Source: Candidatus Omnitrophota bacterium (GTDB taxonomy: Bacteria > Omnitrophota > Koll11 > Gygaellales > JAQTUY01). From it: DNA of 10,127 nucleotides. Every line of letters begins with the position of its first letter. Positions within the stretch are counted from its first letter, which is position 1. The stretch covers positions 1 through 10,127 of the forward strand of contig JAQTUY010000049.1 in NCBI GenBank assembly GCA_028707105.1, given 5' to 3'. The notes under the pieces were generated by a model, which was given only the letters and a program-made list of their open reading frames with translations, did no database searches and was not told the origin of the DNA. Positions 1 through 7,441 of this stretch are shown here, one piece after another. Both the position numbers and the translations under genes were made by a program.

Positions 1-538
1 TTAACCCGCTTCCCGGATACAAGAATTCCCGGTGCAGGGAAATAAACAGGATCTCCGACTGGCCGAGGAAGATCTCCTCGGTGCCGTTGCCGTGGTGGCA
101 GTCAATATCAAGGATCGCGATCTTCTTAACTGTAGAACTTGCCTTTTTAACGGCGATGGCGAGGTTATTAAAATAACAAAAGCCTCCCAGGCTGTCTTTA
201 CCGGCATGATGCCCGGGCGGGCGCATCAGTGAAAATGCCGACTCCTTTTTTAAAGCATACTCCATAGCCTTAATAGCCCCGCCGGCTGACAGCGCGGCGT
301 AATAATAGATGTTTTCCAGGGATGGCGTATCCGGGTCAAAGAAATCTCCGCTCTTCACCTTGGCGAGCAGTTCTTTGGAATGGACCAGGAGGATGTCGCT
401 TTCTGCGGCCGGTTTAGGCTCCACAAACTCCATCCTTTCTTTCTTCAAATAATCGTAAGTATAGGTGATCCGCTGCGGCGTGTCCGGATTACCGGGAGAA
501 AAATATTCCATGCATCTTTGCGAAAATATTATCTTCAT
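1..538 (-). CDS. Histone deacetylase family (AcuC/AphA-like) hydrolase, N-terminal 179 residues, cut by window edge
   Basis: The frame is open from an ATG at 538 to the left edge, so the C-terminal half lies outside the window. Seen: the class I/II deacetylase core, with RPPGHHAG at residues 106-113 (catalytic His pair 110-111), GGFCYFNN at 118-125, and DIDCHHGNGT at 144-153, where Asp146 and His148 correspond to two zinc ligands. The third ligand, an Asp, would be beyond the edge. Family knowledge: bacterial members are cytosolic Zn-dependent amidohydrolases that remove acetyl groups from lysines, polyamines or related amines; the substrate cannot be read from this sequence. The start is supported by GGAG five bases upstream and by an ATGA overlap with the stop of the radical SAM gene, implying translational coupling. 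The family call is secure; the specific substrate is unknown. Confidence 0.93.
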   Translation of the reverse strand, partial: MKIIFSQRCMEYFSPGNPDTPQRITYTYDYLKKERMEFVEPKPAAESDILLVHSKELLAKVKSGDFFDPDTPSLENIYYYAALSAGGAIKAMEYALKKESAFSLMRPPGHHAGKDSLGGFCYFNNLAIAVKKASSTVKKIAILDIDCHHGNGTEEIFLGQSEILFISLHREFLYPGSGL

Positions 539-1437
539 TTTGTCTCCAGGCGCTTTAACCCGCAGGAACGGGCCGTTTCAACCGCTTCATGATATTCTTG
601 CGGCGTTATGGCCCGGTTTATCCGCGGTAACCTGAAACTCTGGCCGCTGGGCCGGTATTGATCCATGATATTCACGTAGGTATTAACGGATATCTCTTGA
701 GCGATAAATTCCATTATTTCCTTCGTCCCGGCGTAATCCTCCGGCATCACCAAGCAGCGGACAAGCAAACCCCGCTGCGCGATCCCGTCAACTATCCGCA
801 AGTCGCCCACTTGACCGTGCATCTTCTTTAACACTTTCTTTAAATTTTCAAAATAATCCGGAGCAAAACAGAGTTTCTGCGCGGCCTCTGCGGATGAGAA
901 TTTAGCATCCGGCATATAGATATCTACGAGCCCATCCAACATATCAATGACTTCCCCGGATTCATAACCCCCGCAGTTATAGACAATGGGGATATTCAAG
1001 CCCTCTTTGACCGCCAGACTCAGAGCCTCTACGATCTGGGGGACAAAATGGGTCGGGGTAACCAGGTTTATATTGTGACAGCCCAGGGCCTGCAGGCTAA
1101 GCATGGTCGTGGCCAGAGCCTCGGCGTTCAGGTCGTTGCCCTCCGCCAGATGGCTGATCTCATAATTCTGGCAGAAGAGGCATTTTAAGTTACAGTGGGA
1201 AAAAAATATGGTCCCTGAACCTTTTGTCCCGGACAGGCACGCCTCCTCGCCGAAATGCGGATAGGCCGCTGCAATGCGCGCCTGGGAACCTGCTTCGCAG
1301 ACTCCCTTTTCGCCTTTTAACCTGTCCACCTTGCATGACCGGGGGCAGAGTGCGCAACAGGACAAAAAGCCATTTAGCGTCTTGATCTTCGCGGGGAATC
1401 CGGGATCCCGATAGCTCTTGATATAAACAGGCTGCAT
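535..1437 (-). CDS. PflX-type radical SAM protein (COG1313-like)
   Basis: A 300-residue protein related to pyruvate formate-lyase activating enzymes. Seen: the radical SAM cluster motif CNLKCLFC (Cys82, Cys86, Cys89), preceded by an HFGEEACLSGTKGSGTIFFS block (61-80) typical of the PflX group. A Cys-rich N-terminal segment (Cys27, 28, 31, 35, 47) of the form CxxCPRxCxVxRxxGxxGxC could hold a second metal or Fe-S site. The MDQYRP and CGLKRLE blocks near the end also match the group. Family knowledge: these cytosolic enzymes make a 5'-deoxyadenosyl radical from SAM at a [4Fe-4S] cluster; the physiological substrate of PflX proteins is not established. No pyruvate formate-lyase gene is in the window. 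There is no Shine-Dalgarno before the ATG, and a promoter sits directly upstream. Its stop overlaps the start of the deacetylase-family gene. Confidence 0.92.
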   Translation of the reverse strand: MQPVYIKSYRDPGFPAKIKTLNGFLSCCALCPRSCKVDRLKGEKGVCEAGSQARIAAAYPHFGEEACLSGTKGSGTIFFSHCNLKCLFCQNYEISHLAEGNDLNAEALATTMLSLQALGCHNINLVTPTHFVPQIVEALSLAVKEGLNIPIVYNCGGYESGEVIDMLDGLVDIYMPDAKFSSAEAAQKLCFAPDYFENLKKVLKKMHGQVGDLRIVDGIAQRGLLVRCLVMPEDYAGTKEIMEFIAQEISVNTYVNIMDQYRPSGQSFRLPRINRAITPQEYHEAVETARSCGLKRLETK

Positions 1438-1445
1438 ATTAAGGT

Positions 1446-1475
1446 ATTTTACAATACAAATGCTATATCTGTAAA
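1446..1475 (-). promoter_or_regulatory. Candidate sigma70-type promoter for the radical SAM gene, possibly leaderless
   Basis: Read on the minus strand, TTTACA (1475-1470) and TAAAAT (1451-1446) are separated by 18 bases, each matching the sigma70 consensus at 5 of 6 positions. Transcription would begin near 1439-1440, only 2-3 bases before the ATG at 1437. A small palindrome, AAACATATTGTTT (1473-1485), overlaps the -35 box and could be an operator. This is inference from sequence only. Confidence 0.5.
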
Positions 1476-1500
1476 CATATTGTTTGCCCTAAGGAATGGT

Positions 1501-2898
1501 TTATCGCAGATAGAAGTATCCGAAAGGTATGCCGTTAAAAAACTTTACGATCGTAAATAAAACCACGACAGACAGGCTGGCAGGCAGGGCAAAAAACGCG
1601 GATGCGAAGGGCAGTAACGCGGAGATGAAAAGGAAGGTTATGCCTAAGACCGTAACCAGGGATACATAGGGCACGACGACAATATTCGCCAGGACGGTAA
1701 CAGGGCTGATGATCTTAAAATAGTAAGCGATAAACGGCAGCAGGCCCAAAAACGCGGCCGCCGAAGAACACAACAATTCAAAAGGCAGCCTGAAGGCCCT
1801 GACTGTGCAGGCTTCACAATGCAAAACTCGTTTAATAAAGGGGGAAATATAAGTAATAGCGAGAATACTCACAAAAGAAAGCTGAAAGCCTATATCAAAT
1901 AGTTGGGCGGGATTGATTGCCAGGATGATCATCGCCGCAAGGCCCAGGGAATGCAGGATACCCACCTCCCTTTTAAAGAAGTAGGCTGTCAGCAATACCG
2001 CGGCCATGATGGTCGAACGGACCACCGGAGCGCAAGCGCCTGTTAAAACGCAATAAAACAACAGGACGAACAAAAGCAGGATATAGCGCGCCTTCCTTTT
2101 TATACGAAAGGATTTTAACGCCAATTCCAATATCATGGCGACAATGCCCACATTGAACCCGCTGATAGCGAGCATATGCACCGTTCCCGTCTGGACGAAC
2201 ATCTTATTCAGGTACGCAGGGATGCTGCTTCTGTCCCCCAGGATCATGGCGGACAAAAGAGCCGCCTGCGTAAAAGGTATATGCCTGAATAATTCCGAAT
2301 TGGCCTTGCCCCTTAACTTAAACGCCAGGGCCTGAAAAGTATTTCCTTTTGCCCGGCCCAGGCATTCTACGCCGGATGCCTTGCTTACCGCGAAAACCGT
2401 GTAAATACCCCGCCTTTTCAAATATTCGCGGTAATATTTACTTCCCGCGAAGATATACGGCCTGGAGATCCTGCCTTTTAATTTTAGTTTTTGCCCGTAT
2501 ATAATATTTTCCTCCCTGAATAATTTGACTAAAACGCGGCCCTTGACCGCGTAGTCTTTATCGGCCAAAACCAGCTGCTGCGCTTCCATTATAAAACTAG
2601 TGTAATGCGCCTGGGATTGCGGATAACTGGACACGGACCCTGTCAATACGGCTCTTTGCGATCCGTAAGGAGTGATTTTGGCGATATGGTTATTGGGAAG
2701 GATCCGGCGGCTGATAAAGAATAAGCTGCCCAGCGCCACGATCAATAAAATAATAACGATGTTCGAGAATTTCTGCCTCAAGAATATCAAGGCAAAGAAA
2801 GCCAGGAGCGCGCAAATTGCGGATAACGGCCAAACAGGAATAAAAAAATACTTGGTAATCGCTATTCCGCAGCAGAAAAAAACGGTAAACAGGGCCAT
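1501..2898 (-). CDS. comEC: ComEC/Rec2 DNA-uptake channel protein lacking the metallo-beta-lactamase domain
   Basis: Integral membrane protein of 465 residues, expected to form the inner-membrane channel that passes single-stranded DNA into the cytosol during natural transformation. Seen: several hydrophobic helices in residues 1-60, a soluble DUF4131/OB-like part at about 70-190, then the Competence domain with ILGDRSSIP (219-227), the hallmark HMLAISGFNVG (241-251), ACAPVVRST (288-296) and NPAQLFDIGFQLSF (329-342), followed by more transmembrane helices. The protein stops at residue 465, where many homologues continue for 250-300 residues into a metallo-beta-lactamase-like domain (VGQGD-type). 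No such sequence is found in any frame of the short gap before the next gene, so this is not a simple local frameshift. It starts three bases after comEA ends, so the two are surely co-transcribed. Short ComEC forms are known in some bacteria, so it may be functional. Confidence 0.92.
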   Translation of the reverse strand: MALFTVFFCCGIAITKYFFIPVWPLSAICALLAFFALIFLRQKFSNIVIILLIVALGSLFFISRRILPNNHIAKITPYGSQRAVLTGSVSSYPQSQAHYTSFIMEAQQLVLADKDYAVKGRVLVKLFREENIIYGQKLKLKGRISRPYIFAGSKYYREYLKRRGIYTVFAVSKASGVECLGRAKGNTFQALAFKLRGKANSELFRHIPFTQAALLSAMILGDRSSIPAYLNKMFVQTGTVHMLAISGFNVGIVAMILELALKSFRIKRKARYILLLFVLLFYCVLTGACAPVVRSTIMAAVLLTAYFFKREVGILHSLGLAAMIILAINPAQLFDIGFQLSFVSILAITYISPFIKRVLHCEACTVRAFRLPFELLCSSAAAFLGLLPFIAYYFKIISPVTVLANIVVVPYVSLVTVLGITFLFISALLPFASAFFALPASLSVVVLFTIVKFFNGIPFGYFYLR

Positions 2899-2901
2899 CT
2901 T

Positions 2902-3243
2902 TTACTCGATCTTAACGCGGCTTTTGATCTTTTCGAACCTGGAGGGATACATGCGCTTTACGCTCAGAAGTTCTTGCGTATTCTTAAAACCGCCGCGCGC
3001 GCTCCGGTAATCTATTATCGCCTTGGCCAGCTTATCGCCTATACCGGGAAGGCTTTTAAGCTCGTCAATATCCGCCTTATTCAAATTTATCAATCCGGCA
3101 TCCTGTTGCGCGCAGGCAATAACCTGAAGGCGCGAATACTTCTTAAGCAGCAGGTCTATGCTTATCCCCGCCAAGGCGACGATTATCAGAAATAAGATCA
3201 CCCTTCTCTCTTGGTGGGTTAAATTGAACATAATTGCCGCCAT
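2902..3243 (-). CDS. comEA: ComEA-like DNA-binding protein with helix-hairpin-helix domain
   Basis: A 113-residue protein with one N-terminal membrane segment (about residues 15-33), a short linker, and a C-terminal ComEA-type helix-hairpin-helix region (about 51-113). That region contains INLNKADIDELKSLPGIGDK (52-71), and the GIG turn is the first hairpin contact with DNA backbone. Family knowledge: ComEA is anchored in the membrane with its DNA-binding domain outside the cytoplasm and hands incoming double-stranded DNA to the ComEC channel. The downstream comEC, three bases away, supports this role. The start at 3243 is the first ATG; a second in-frame ATG lies four codons later. Neither has a strong Shine-Dalgarno, which makes the short ORF ending three bases upstream interesting. 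The exact start is uncertain. Confidence 0.9.
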   Translation of the reverse strand: MAAIMFNLTHQERRVILFLIIVALAGISIDLLLKKYSRLQVIACAQQDAGLINLNKADIDELKSLPGIGDKLAKAIIDYRSARGGFKNTQELLSVKRMYPSRFEKIKSRVKIE

Positions 3244-3268
3244 AATTTATTCGCTGTGAAATCCCAGC

Positions 3269-3295
3269 TTTGAGGTCGCAAAATGCGGCCTCAAA
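3269..3295. repeat. 12-bp hairpin in the comEA upstream region
   Basis: TTTGAGGTCGCA, three bases, then TGCGGCCTCAAA form a stem with a single imperfect pair (G-U on one strand, C-A on the other). The hairpin begins 26 bases upstream of the comEA ATG. It lacks a following U-run on the minus strand, where the T-run comes before the stem, so it is not a standard intrinsic terminator for the genes here. It could be a leader RNA structure or part of an old repeat. Confidence 0.6.
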
Positions 3296-3360
3296 AAACC
3301 TCTTCCTCTCTAGTTACAATAGACGTAAAGGGAGGATAAATCTAACAAGTATTTTTGAAC

Positions 3361-3426
3361 AAAACGGGGTCAGACCTAATTTTTTTAGAGGCGCCTGCTT
3401 TTAAAAATTAGGTCTGACCCCGTTTT
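3361..3426. repeat. Perfect 24-bp inverted repeat (REP/MITE-like) abutting leuS
   Basis: Arms at 3361-3384 and 3403-3426 are exact reverse complements sharing the core GGGGTCAGACCTAATTTTT. The 18-base loop contains a further 8-bp palindrome, AGGCGCCT (3389-3396). GGGGTCAGACC-type palindromes recur in many environmental bacterial genomes and are often linked to REP-associated (IS200-like, Y1) transposases; that link is recalled knowledge, not shown here. No transposase is present, so this would be a non-autonomous element. The right arm supplies the first base of the leuS stop codon. In RNA it would fold into a very stable stem ending in CCCCGUUUU, so it may also act as a transcription terminator between leuS and comEA. 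Confidence 0.85.
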
Positions 3427-5825
3427 TAGACTACGATATTGACGAGTTTTTTGGGAACGATGATGATGTTTTTGGGAGGCTTACCCTGCGTCCAGGGCGT
3501 AAGTTTCTCATCTAAAAGGATGAGCTCTTTGAGTTTTGTCTCGGATATATCGGAGGGCACATCTAATCTTGAACGCACCTTGCCGTTGACCTGCACGATA
3601 ATGGTCAGGGTCTCATCGACTATAAGGGCGGGGTCGAATTTCGGCCAGGAGGCTTTAGAGATACTTTCTTTATTGCCCAGCTTCTGCCAGAGCTCCTCGC
3701 AAAAATGCGGAGCGATCGGAGCAAGCATGATTATAAGGCTGCCCAAGACCTCTCTATCCGCTCCCAGCTGATAAATGGCGTTGGTCAACTCCATCATGGA
3801 GGCGATAGCGGTATTAAACTTGAAACTCTCGATATCTTCGGTTATTTTCTTTATGGCTTTGTGCATCACCCGGACCAGGGCGGGGTCAGCCTTATCTTTT
3901 AAATTATCCTGAATACGCCAGACGCGGTTTAAGAATTTAAACGCCCCGTCTATTCCCCGGTCATCCCATTCCAATTCGGTCTCGGGAGGAGCGGCAAAAA
4001 GGATAAACAGCCTCATCGTATCCGCCCCGTACTCTTTGATGATAGAATCCGGGTCAACGATATTGCCGCGCGACTTGGACATCACTTCCCCGTCTTTTAA
4101 GACCATGCCCTGGGTAAGCAGCCTCCTGAACGGCTCGGTAAAAGATATCTCTCCCAAGTCTTGGAAGAATTTGGTAAAAAAGCGCGAATAGAGAAGGTGT
4201 AATATGGCATGTTCAATGCCGCCGATATACTGATCAACCGGCATCCAATATTCCGCTTCTTTCTTATCAAAGGGCGCGTCTTCACATTTAGGCGAACAAA
4301 ATCTTAAAAAATACCAGGCAGAGTCAAAAAATGTGGCCATAGTGTCGGTTTCTCTGCGGGCGGGAGCTTGGCATAGCGGACAGGCCACTTCGACAAACTC
4401 TTTTACTTTGCCCAACGGGCTTCCGCCTTCTCCGGTAAAGGACGCCTCCGCGGGCAGCGCAACCGGCAGGTCCTCATACGGAACAGGCACTATGCCGCAT
4501 TTCTTACAGTATATAATCGGTATCGGCGTGCCCCAATAACGCTGGCGCGATATCAGCCAATCACGCAGGCGCCAATGGGTCTGAATCTTGCCGGTCTTTT
4601 CTTTTTCCATCCACTGCGCGATCTTAAGTTTGGCTTCCTGATTGGGCAGCCCGTTGAATTGCCCGGAATTAACCTGCGCCCCGTCTCCTTCATAAGCCTC
4701 ATTCAGGTCTTCGGGCTTCAGGCCTTTTTTATCGGGGTTATCTATGACTACCCTCATCGGCAGGCCGTGTTCTTTGGCAAAAAGGAAATCCCGTTGGTCG
4801 TGGGTGGGAACTGCCATGATCGCGCCGGTGCCGTATTCCATTAAAACGTAATCCGCCACCCAGATCGGGATGGTCTCATTATTTACAGGATTGATACAGT
4901 AAACCCCGCTGAAAATACCCTCTTTTTTCACATCATCGCTGGAACGCACTGCCTTACTCTCCATTGCCGCCTTATCTATGAAGCGCAAAACATCCTTTTC
5001 CTGCGGTTTACCTTTAATAAATTCTTTCACTAACGGATGTTCCGGAGCCAGAACGACATAAGTAGCGCCGAAGATAGTGTCGGGCCGGGTAGTAAACACA
5101 GGTATGACTTTATCGCCATCCTTAAGTTTGAAATATATTTCCACGCCCTGGCTTTTGCCTATCCAATTCTCCTGCATCGCCACAACTCTGGAAGGCCAGT
5201 CTTTAAGCTGCTTTAGGTCCTCAAGCAGGCGTTCCTTATATTGGGTGATCTTCAGGAACCACTGCTCCAGGTCTTTCTGCTCGACCTTAGTATGGCATCT
5301 CCAGCAACCACCCTCAATAACCTCTTCATTGGCAAGGGTAGTCTCGCAGGACGGGCACCAGTTGACCTGAGAACCCTTTTTATAAGCCAGGCCCTTTTCG
5401 AACATCTTTAAGAATATCCACTGGTTCCACTTGTAATAATCACTGTCGCAGGTGGAGACTTCCCTGTTCCAATCATAGGCAAAACCCATCCTTTTTAATT
5501 CTATCTCCATCCACTCGATGCATTTATGGGTCCAGATATCGGGCTTGGTCTTATTTTTGATGGCCGCGTTCTCCGCGGGCTGTCCGAAGGCGTCAAACCC
5601 CATCGGGTGGACGACATTAAATCCCTGCATTATCTTAAACCTGGCGGCTACATCGCCGATGGTATAATTACGCACGTGGCCCATGTGGATCTTGCCCGAA
5701 GGATAGGGGAACATCTCCAGGACATAATACTTGCGCCGGGAGGGGTCAGCCTTCACTTCAAACAGCTTATTTTCCTGCCAGGCTTTTTGCCATTTCTCTT
5801 CAATTTCTTTAAAAGGATATGCCAT
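3426..5825 (-). CDS. leuS: Leucyl-tRNA synthetase
   Basis: Class Ia aminoacyl-tRNA synthetase of 799 residues, near the normal bacterial length, charging tRNA-Leu with leucine in the cytosol. Seen in order: the HIGH motif as HMGH (47-50) in PYPSGKIHMGHVRNYTIGD; a zinc site with Cys157, Cys160, Cys174 and Cys177; the CP1 editing domain with TTRPDTIFGATY and MAVPTHDQRDF; the catalytic block DTMATFFDSAWYFLRF; DQYIGGIEHAILHLLYSRFF; the KMSKS loop as VMSKS (581-585); an anticodon-binding helical domain; and a C-terminal domain with QVNGKVRSRLDVP. Val in place of the first Lys of KMSKS is a mild oddity. The ATG is preceded by AAGGAG (5835-5840) inside the end of nfo, and the start shares one base with the nfo stop (TAATG). 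The stop codon lies at the edge of the inverted repeat. Confidence 0.97.
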   Translation of the reverse strand: MAYPFKEIEEKWQKAWQENKLFEVKADPSRRKYYVLEMFPYPSGKIHMGHVRNYTIGDVAARFKIMQGFNVVHPMGFDAFGQPAENAAIKNKTKPDIWTHKCIEWMEIELKRMGFAYDWNREVSTCDSDYYKWNQWIFLKMFEKGLAYKKGSQVNWCPSCETTLANEEVIEGGCWRCHTKVEQKDLEQWFLKITQYKERLLEDLKQLKDWPSRVVAMQENWIGKSQGVEIYFKLKDGDKVIPVFTTRPDTIFGATYVVLAPEHPLVKEFIKGKPQEKDVLRFIDKAAMESKAVRSSDDVKKEGIFSGVYCINPVNNETIPIWVADYVLMEYGTGAIMAVPTHDQRDFLFAKEHGLPMRVVIDNPDKKGLKPEDLNEAYEGDGAQVNSGQFNGLPNQEAKLKIAQWMEKEKTGKIQTHWRLRDWLISRQRYWGTPIPIIYCKKCGIVPVPYEDLPVALPAEASFTGEGGSPLGKVKEFVEVACPLCQAPARRETDTMATFFDSAWYFLRFCSPKCEDAPFDKKEAEYWMPVDQYIGGIEHAILHLLYSRFFTKFFQDLGEISFTEPFRRLLTQGMVLKDGEVMSKSRGNIVDPDSIIKEYGADTMRLFILFAAPPETELEWDDRGIDGAFKFLNRVWRIQDNLKDKADPALVRVMHKAIKKITEDIESFKFNTAIASMMELTNAIYQLGADREVLGSLIIMLAPIAPHFCEELWQKLGNKESISKASWPKFDPALIVDETLTIIVQVNGKVRSRLDVPSDISETKLKELILLDEKLTPWTQGKPPKNIIIVPKKLVNIVV

Positions 5826-6673
5826 TATTCCCTGCTCCTTAAACTGCGTACGTTTTTTAGATTGGCTTTGTCAGAACGTTCATTCGTCTTGGGCGTCTCA
5901 AGTATAAAAGGGAGCTCCCTTAATTTTGGGTGATTGATGATCCTTTTCATCCCCGTCCTGCCGATCCTGCCCTTGCCGATATGTTCATGCCTGTCATGAC
6001 GCGAACCCAGGCTGTCGCGAGCGTCGTTTAAATGGACAAGCTTAAGCTTACTTAAGCCGGCCGCGCCGTCGATCTCATCAAGCATCGCCTCAAGGCCGTT
6101 TTTACCGGCGAGATCATACCCGGCCGCGTAGGCATGCGCCGTATCCAGGCAAATACCGACCCGCCTTTTATCCTCCAGGCCGGAAATTATCCGCCCATGA
6201 TGGCTGAATCTATACCCCAGCCAGGAACCGGAACCCGCGGTATTTTCCAATAGTATCCCAACGGGACTGTCCGCGGTCTTCTTGATTATCTTGTTTAACG
6301 CGGCGGTAAATCTTTCTATCCCGGCCTCTTCGCCCGTTTTCTTATGACTGCCCATATGCGTAACGATATAATCCGCCTTCAAGCCTTCAGCCTCCCTGAT
6401 GTCTTCGATATAAGCCTTGATCGAGGAGGCGTAAAGCTTAGGGTCGGGCGAGGCCAGATTGATCAGGTAAGACACATGGACACTGAGCGGTTTTATCTTG
6501 AATCTTTCCTTTTCCTGATTAAACCTGGATATTTCTGAGGCGCCGAGGGCTCTCTCACGCCACCTCTGCGGGGCGCGGCTGAATATCTGCATGGTATTAC
6601 AACCAAGCGCCGCCGCCTTTGCCGGCGCATCGGATATATTCGCGACGCCGGAAATATGCACTCCTAATAGCAT
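5825..6673 (-). CDS. nfo: Endonuclease IV (AP endonuclease, Nfo family)
   Basis: A 282-residue TIM-barrel enzyme that cuts DNA 5' to abasic sites in base-excision repair and can clean blocked 3' ends; cytosolic, with a three-zinc centre. All nine expected metal ligands are visible: His66, His106, Glu143, Asp177, His180, His214, Asp227, His229 and Glu259. They sit in the family blocks HVSYLINL, THMGSH, LLENTAG, CLDTAHAYAAGYD, VHLNDA, SRHDRHEHIGKG and ILETPKT. The usual HPGSH is HMGSH here, with the ligand kept. The ATG at 6673 has AAAGGCG just upstream and follows the slipin gene by 11 bases. The protein ends exactly where leuS begins, so nfo and leuS are probably translationally coupled. Confidence 0.96.
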   Translation of the reverse strand: MLLGVHISGVANISDAPAKAAALGCNTMQIFSRAPQRWRERALGASEISRFNQEKERFKIKPLSVHVSYLINLASPDPKLYASSIKAYIEDIREAEGLKADYIVTHMGSHKKTGEEAGIERFTAALNKIIKKTADSPVGILLENTAGSGSWLGYRFSHHGRIISGLEDKRRVGICLDTAHAYAAGYDLAGKNGLEAMLDEIDGAAGLSKLKLVHLNDARDSLGSRHDRHEHIGKGRIGRTGMKRIINHPKLRELPFILETPKTNERSDKANLKNVRSLRSRE

Positions 6674-6684
6674 CTGGCGCCTTT

Positions 6685-7422
6685 CTACTTCTGCTCTTTC
6701 AACTTACTTATAATACCGGCGAACTCAGTAGGCACCAGAATGATCAGGCTGTTCTGTTCCGCGCCTATTTCCTGCCAGGTCTGCAGCTGCCTTAAGATCA
6801 GGGCATTAGGGCTCTCGGCGATATTCTTGGCGGCGTTGACAAACTGCCTGCTCGCCTCATCCTCAGCGGAAGCCTTGACCAGCCTGGCTCTTTTTTCCCT
6901 GATGGCCTCGGATTCCTTAGCCATGGCCCTCTTCATATTATCCGGGATCTCGATATTTTTGATCTCGGCGCTCCTGATATTCACTCCCCATTCATCGGTC
7001 GGGCCCTGCAGCGCCTGCAAGACTTCATTGCCGATCTTATCTTTACTGGCCAGGAGCGTATCCAGGTCGTATTTTCCAACGACATCCCTGAGCTTGGACT
7101 GGGCTAATAGAGTCGAAGCGTAAGAAAAATTCTCCACCGCTACAATGGACTTCTGAGCGTCAAAGATCTGGTAATAAATGACCGCGTCGATCTTAGTGGG
7201 AACGGAATCCTTGGTCATGACCTCCTGCGGCACCACGTCCATGGTGCGGATCCTCATATCCACGTGATAGACGCTGTCGATTATCGGGATGACCCAGGTC
7301 AAGCCCGGTTTTAACTCTTTGACGAACTTTCCAAACCTGAATATAAGCCCGCGCTCCCACTGCGATATGACCCTAAGGCCCGAGAATAATATTACTGCCA
7401 GCAGAATCCATAACCACACCAT
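6685..7422 (-). CDS. Slipin/stomatin-type SPFH (band 7) membrane protein
   Basis: A 245-residue protein with one N-terminal membrane segment (about residues 2-19), then an SPFH/band 7 domain (about 20-180) containing QWERGLIFRFGKF, LKPGLTWVIPIID, MDVVPQEVMTKDSVPTKIDAV and GVNIRSAEIKNIEIP. A charged helical stretch rich in Glu, Lys and Ala (165-200, likely coiled coil) follows, then a hydrophobic C-terminal patch. Family knowledge: prokaryotic stomatins form large ring or cage oligomers on the inner membrane and often pair with an NfeD-family protein or membrane protease. No NfeD gene is adjacent here. The start is supported by a strong GGAGG six bases upstream. The unknown membrane-anchored protein encoded just upstream, 19 bases away, could be a partner, but this is inference. 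Confidence 0.94.
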   Translation of the reverse strand: MVWLWILLAVILFSGLRVISQWERGLIFRFGKFVKELKPGLTWVIPIIDSVYHVDMRIRTMDVVPQEVMTKDSVPTKIDAVIYYQIFDAQKSIVAVENFSYASTLLAQSKLRDVVGKYDLDTLLASKDKIGNEVLQALQGPTDEWGVNIRSAEIKNIEIPDNMKRAMAKESEAIREKRARLVKASAEDEASRQFVNAAKNIAESPNALILRQLQTWQEIGAEQNSLIILVPTEFAGIISKLKEQK

Positions 7423-7441
7423 GGCGCACCTCCATGTTTAG

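Noticed and set aside
1..207. Minus-strand 68-residue ORF starting inside the deacetylase-family gene
   Set aside because: It is in a different frame from the clear HHxG/DIDCHHGNGT coding frame, which fully covers this stretch.
1438..1500. Frameshifted remnant of the ComEC metallo-beta-lactamase domain
   Set aside because: None of the minus-strand frames after the comEC stop encodes a DVGQGD-like motif, and the gap is only 63 bases before the next gene.
3269..3295. Intrinsic terminator
   Set aside because: The T-run precedes the stem on the transcribed (minus) strand and an A-run follows, the reverse of what a terminator needs.
5526..5933. 135-residue plus-strand ORF
   Set aside because: It lies antisense to the conserved leuS start and nfo end, has no recognisable motif, and is a shadow of their codon pattern.
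6740..7123. 127-residue plus-strand ORF, hydrophobic
   Set aside because: It is antisense to the SPFH domain; its apparent hydrophobicity comes from the complement of charged helical codons.
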